The notes below the pieces were generated by a model. That model had not been told where the DNA came from and did not search any database. It worked only from the letters and a program-made list of their open reading frames with translations. From Draconibacterium sp. (lineage in GTDB: Bacteria > Bacteroidota > Bacteroidia > Bacteroidales > Prolixibacteraceae), in NCBI GenBank assembly GCA_027011835.1, contig JALUZN010000205.1, forward strand, positions 1-9,480: a DNA stretch of 9,480 nt. Reading direction: 5' to 3'. A program made the translations under genes and the position numbers. Of the stretch, positions 7,283 through 9,480 are shown in pieces. How positions within the stretch are numbered: the first letter of the stretch is position 1; the number at the start of each line of letters is the position of its first letter.

Positions 7283-8524
7283 ATGAAAATCAGATTAACA
7301 CTAATCATAAGTTTATTTACCGTATTGGGAGCATTTGGTCAAACAAATATATTAGGACCATTAAACGGTGATTTTGAACAGGGCAATATAAACAATTGGA
7401 GCGCTGTTGAAGTTTCAGATACAGGAACGGAGTATCCTCTGGGAATACCTGGAGGCGTTGCACTACCTGCTACAAATGCCGAAATTATAGGCTCATCGCA
7501 TACAAGACCAATCTATTATTTTGGTACTGAAGATTGTTTAAATGAAGGGGCCGATTTTTTACTTGGAATGGGATCTAAAGTAATAAAAATATGGTATTAC
7601 TATGGTAATGAAACGCCCGATGTAATGTATCCGTGGAACTCTACCTGGGATACTAATGTAAATTCGCTTGTAGAAGGTCTGGAGCAACCATATATAAAAG
7701 AATTCTTTGCAAAACCATTTAAAACCTTTGTTTTAAATGTAGCTGCATTCGCAAATAAAAATAATATATATTATTGGAAAGATGGTATTTCGAAAGCACA
7801 AGAAGATCAGGAAGAAGAAGAGTTTTATCAATTCACAAAAGCACTACTGGCAAAGTATGCAGGTACAGGTAAAACGTTTATTCTTCAAATGCACGAAGGC
7901 GATTGGCATACACGAGGTAATGTAGATGCCAATACTCCTGCTTCAGCAGCGATTCATGCTAATATGGTAAAGTGGCTAAATGCACGTCAAAGAGGTGTTA
8001 CCAAAGCAAGAAATGAAAGTAAAGCACCAAATGTTGCTGTTTACCATGCAGCAGAAATTAATATAGTACTTAATTCAATGAATAACGGACAACAAAATAT
8101 GGTGAATGCAGTTTTGCCATATACAAATTTAGATTTGGTTTCATATTCAGCGTACGATTCTTGTTTAAAACCAGCCTGGGGAGACAATCATTCATTTTTA
8201 GATGCAGTACGATATATTAAAGAAAAGATGCCGGATAGTCCATCGCACGGAGACAACAATGTGTATATTGGAGAGTTCGGAATTCCTGAAAACGAATTTA
8301 CCCCACAACAGATACAAGATGTTATGAAAAATACAGTAAATGTTGGTCTGTCAGAAAATTGCCCTTACATTATTTATTGGCAGGTATACGATAATGAAAG
8401 AAAATATCAAAATACACCGATACCAATTCATGCAAATTATGAAGCAAGAGGATTTTGGTTAAAAAGACCAAATGGTACAAACTCGTGGCATTATAATTAT
8501 TTAAAGAGTAAAATAGCAGAGTAA
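7283..8524 (+). CDS. Secreted clan GH-A-like glycoside hydrolase of unassigned family
   Basis: This 413-residue protein has a signal peptide (1-20, ending GAFGQ) and then a short NGDFEQGN..NW segment (28-39) nearly identical to the head of the upstream CBM protein. From about residue 65 the sequence reads as a TIM barrel: GSKVIKIWYY (97-106) as an early strand, FILQMHEGDW (199-208), VAVYHAAEIN (251-260), LDLVSYSAYDS (283-293), VYIGEFG (327-333) and YIIYWQVYDNE (362-372). By analogy with clan GH-A, E205 after the fourth strand would be the acid/base and E331 the nucleophile, with a spacing of 126 residues. I cannot assign a CAZy family. Related uncharacterised proteins seem familiar to me from other phyla, but this is memory and not a search. 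It has no T9SS tail or lipobox, so a periplasmic location is the simplest prediction. It sits 10 bp after the CBM gene and opposite GH3, which supports a role in glycan breakdown. The substrate is unknown. Confidence 0.72.
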   Translation: MKIRLTLIISLFTVLGAFGQTNILGPLNGDFEQGNINNWSAVEVSDTGTEYPLGIPGGVALPATNAEIIGSSHTRPIYYFGTEDCLNEGADFLLGMGSKVIKIWYYYGNETPDVMYPWNSTWDTNVNSLVEGLEQPYIKEFFAKPFKTFVLNVAAFANKNNIYYWKDGISKAQEDQEEEEFYQFTKALLAKYAGTGKTFILQMHEGDWHTRGNVDANTPASAAIHANMVKWLNARQRGVTKARNESKAPNVAVYHAAEINIVLNSMNNGQQNMVNAVLPYTNLDLVSYSAYDSCLKPAWGDNHSFLDAVRYIKEKMPDSPSHGDNNVYIGEFGIPENEFTPQQIQDVMKNTVNVGLSENCPYIIYWQVYDNERKYQNTPIPIHANYEARGFWLKRPNGTNSWHYNYLKSKIAE

Positions 8525-8531
8525 AAAGTGT

Positions 8532-8565
8532 ATTGCCATAAATATCCGATAGCAATTGGTTTATT
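8532..8565 (+). terminator. Weak hairpin between the convergent genes, possible terminator
   Basis: ATTGC (8532-8536) pairs with GCAAT (8552-8556), and two more internal A-T pairs are possible across a mismatch. The stem is followed by TGGTTTATTAAGCTTTT. It lies just after the stop of the GH-A-like gene, in the 86-bp gap before the convergent lipid kinase gene. The stem is short and the T tract is broken, so this is only a candidate. Confidence 0.25.
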
Positions 8566-8610
8566 AAGCTTTTAAATCACAAAAGAGTTTAGGTAAACAC
8601 GGGAAAAATC

Positions 8611-9480
8611 TTAGATTCTGATTTTCAGTTTTTGTTCAAACAAATCGATATGAACCGGGAACTCCATCTCAGTCGATTCTCCATCGAAATGAAAAAGGTT
8701 TGTTGTGGCGTGTTCAATTACAATTGAGTTTGCACGGTATCGTTCGTAAAACCGAAACCAGTGGATAATACCAAGGAAGAGCGAGATCCCTAAAACCGGA
8801 TAGAGAATTTTTTTAATGGGTTTTATTAAAATTATATCGAGCAGTCCGTCGTCGGTTTTTGCACCCGGCGATATGTATGCATTATTCCCATACTGACTGG
8901 CATTTACAAACGATGCTAAAAAAACTTTCTTCTCAATTTTCTTAGTTCCTATTTTCAGTTTAACATTTACGGGCTTTGCAATTGCTCCTTGTTTTACTGT
9001 TAGTCTTATGTATTCGGCACGGCCACGGCGTGTCGAGAGTGCCATTTCGTGTGCAACCTCAGCATCGAATCCCAGACCGGCAGCACACGCAAAAATTTTA
9101 TTGTTAATTTTCCATAAGTCAACATTATGGTCGGTGCCTTCTACAACATTTTCTACTGCCTTTTTTAATGTAAGTGGAATTTTTAGGTCGCGTGCCAACC
9201 CATTTCCCGAGCCAACCGGAATTATTCCCATTGTTGTTCCGCTTCCTGCCAGTCCGCGTGCCACTTCGTTAACGGTTCCATCGCCGCCAACTGCCACAAC
9301 AATGTCGAAATTTTTCGATGCCGCCGTTTTGGCAAGTTCAACAGCGTGCCCGCCAAAATCGGTAAAATTGTATGCAACTTTAACCTGATAATTCTTAAAA
9401 ATATCGAGCAGTTTATCGATGTTGTTTTTTATCGACCCACTGCCGGCAAACGAATTTATTATCAGGTAAATATTTTTCAT
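8611..9480 (-). CDS. Lipid kinase of the YegS/DagK/BmrU (diacylglycerol kinase catalytic domain) family
   Basis: This 289-residue cytoplasmic or membrane-associated kinase is predicted to transfer phosphate from ATP (or another NTP) to a lipid such as diacylglycerol, in phospholipid turnover. Family signatures are an N-terminal LIINSFAGSGS (6-16), the nucleotide-binding VAVGGDGTVNEVARGL (62-77) with GGDGT at 65-69, and GIIPVGSGNGLARDL (85-99). The C-terminal beta-sandwich domain has DGLLDIILIKP (211-221) and FHFDGES (263-269). Length is normal for the family. The start codon occupies the last three bases of the window. The MKNIYLIIN opening aligns with how family members usually begin, so the gene is probably complete, but an upstream start cannot be excluded. 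It converges on the GH-A-like gene and has no evident functional link to the sugar locus. The exact lipid substrate cannot be told from sequence. Confidence 0.93.
   Translation of the reverse strand: MKNIYLIINSFAGSGSIKNNIDKLLDIFKNYQVKVAYNFTDFGGHAVELAKTAASKNFDIVVAVGGDGTVNEVARGLAGSGTTMGIIPVGSGNGLARDLKIPLTLKKAVENVVEGTDHNVDLWKINNKIFACAAGLGFDAEVAHEMALSTRRGRAEYIRLTVKQGAIAKPVNVKLKIGTKKIEKKVFLASFVNASQYGNNAYISPGAKTDDGLLDIILIKPIKKILYPVLGISLFLGIIHWFRFYERYRANSIVIEHATTNLFHFDGESTEMEFPVHIDLFEQKLKIRI

Noticed and set aside
7265..7290. Possible frameshift joining the CBM protein and the hydrolase-like protein into one product
   Set aside because: The first gene has a complete sorting domain ending in the usual place and the second has its own signal peptide directly after its start, so two separate proteins are the better reading.
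9008..9388. Plus-strand frame of 126 codons opposite the lipid kinase gene
   Set aside because: The opposite strand carries the GGDGT and GSGNGLAR kinase motifs at this position; the plus-strand frame has biased Ser/Pro/Ala content and no domain.

Overview
The window looks like a chromosomal segment of a Bacteroidota species that has a type IX secretion system (T9SS). Two genes end in Por-type (type A) sorting domains, signal peptides are short and end in A-Q or G-Q, and starts lack clear Shine-Dalgarno sites. Together with the moderate-to-low GC this suggests an environmental member of the Marinilabiliales/Prolixibacteraceae type rather than a gut Bacteroides. That placement is inference.

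Left part (1-2334): the 3' three-quarters or so of the visible sequence of a large secreted adhesin-like gene whose start lies outside the window. It begins inside a tandem array of 153-bp (51-residue) repeats, continues through HYR-like and cadherin-like domains, and ends in a T9SS sorting domain followed by a strong intrinsic terminator. Next comes a non-coding stretch (2335-2661) packed with five short palindromes. It resembles REP elements mobilised by REP-associated tyrosine transposases, although no transposase is present here.

Middle (2662-8524): a small carbohydrate locus. A GH3 exo-glycosidase with an inserted PA14 domain is on the minus strand. Across a 471-bp divergent regulatory region lie two plus-strand genes only 10 bp apart. 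The first is a non-catalytic, T9SS-exported protein with two related carbohydrate-binding-like modules around an InlB-type repeat domain. The second is a secreted protein that looks like a clan GH-A (TIM-barrel) glycoside hydrolase of a family I cannot name. The two share a nearly identical N-terminal segment just after the signal peptide. A reasonable model is that the unassigned enzyme makes the first cuts, its partner binds the glycan at the cell surface, and the GH3 enzyme trims the oligosaccharides to monosaccharides. No SusC/SusD pair or regulator gene is visible in the window.

Right part (8611-9480): a convergent minus-strand gene for a YegS/DagK-type lipid kinase, a housekeeping gene unrelated to the sugar locus. 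Its start codon is exactly at the window edge.

The best candidates for something undescribed are the unassigned GH-A-like enzyme and its CBM partner with the shared N-terminal head. The two-unit higher-order structure of the adhesin repeats and the palindrome cluster are also worth attention.
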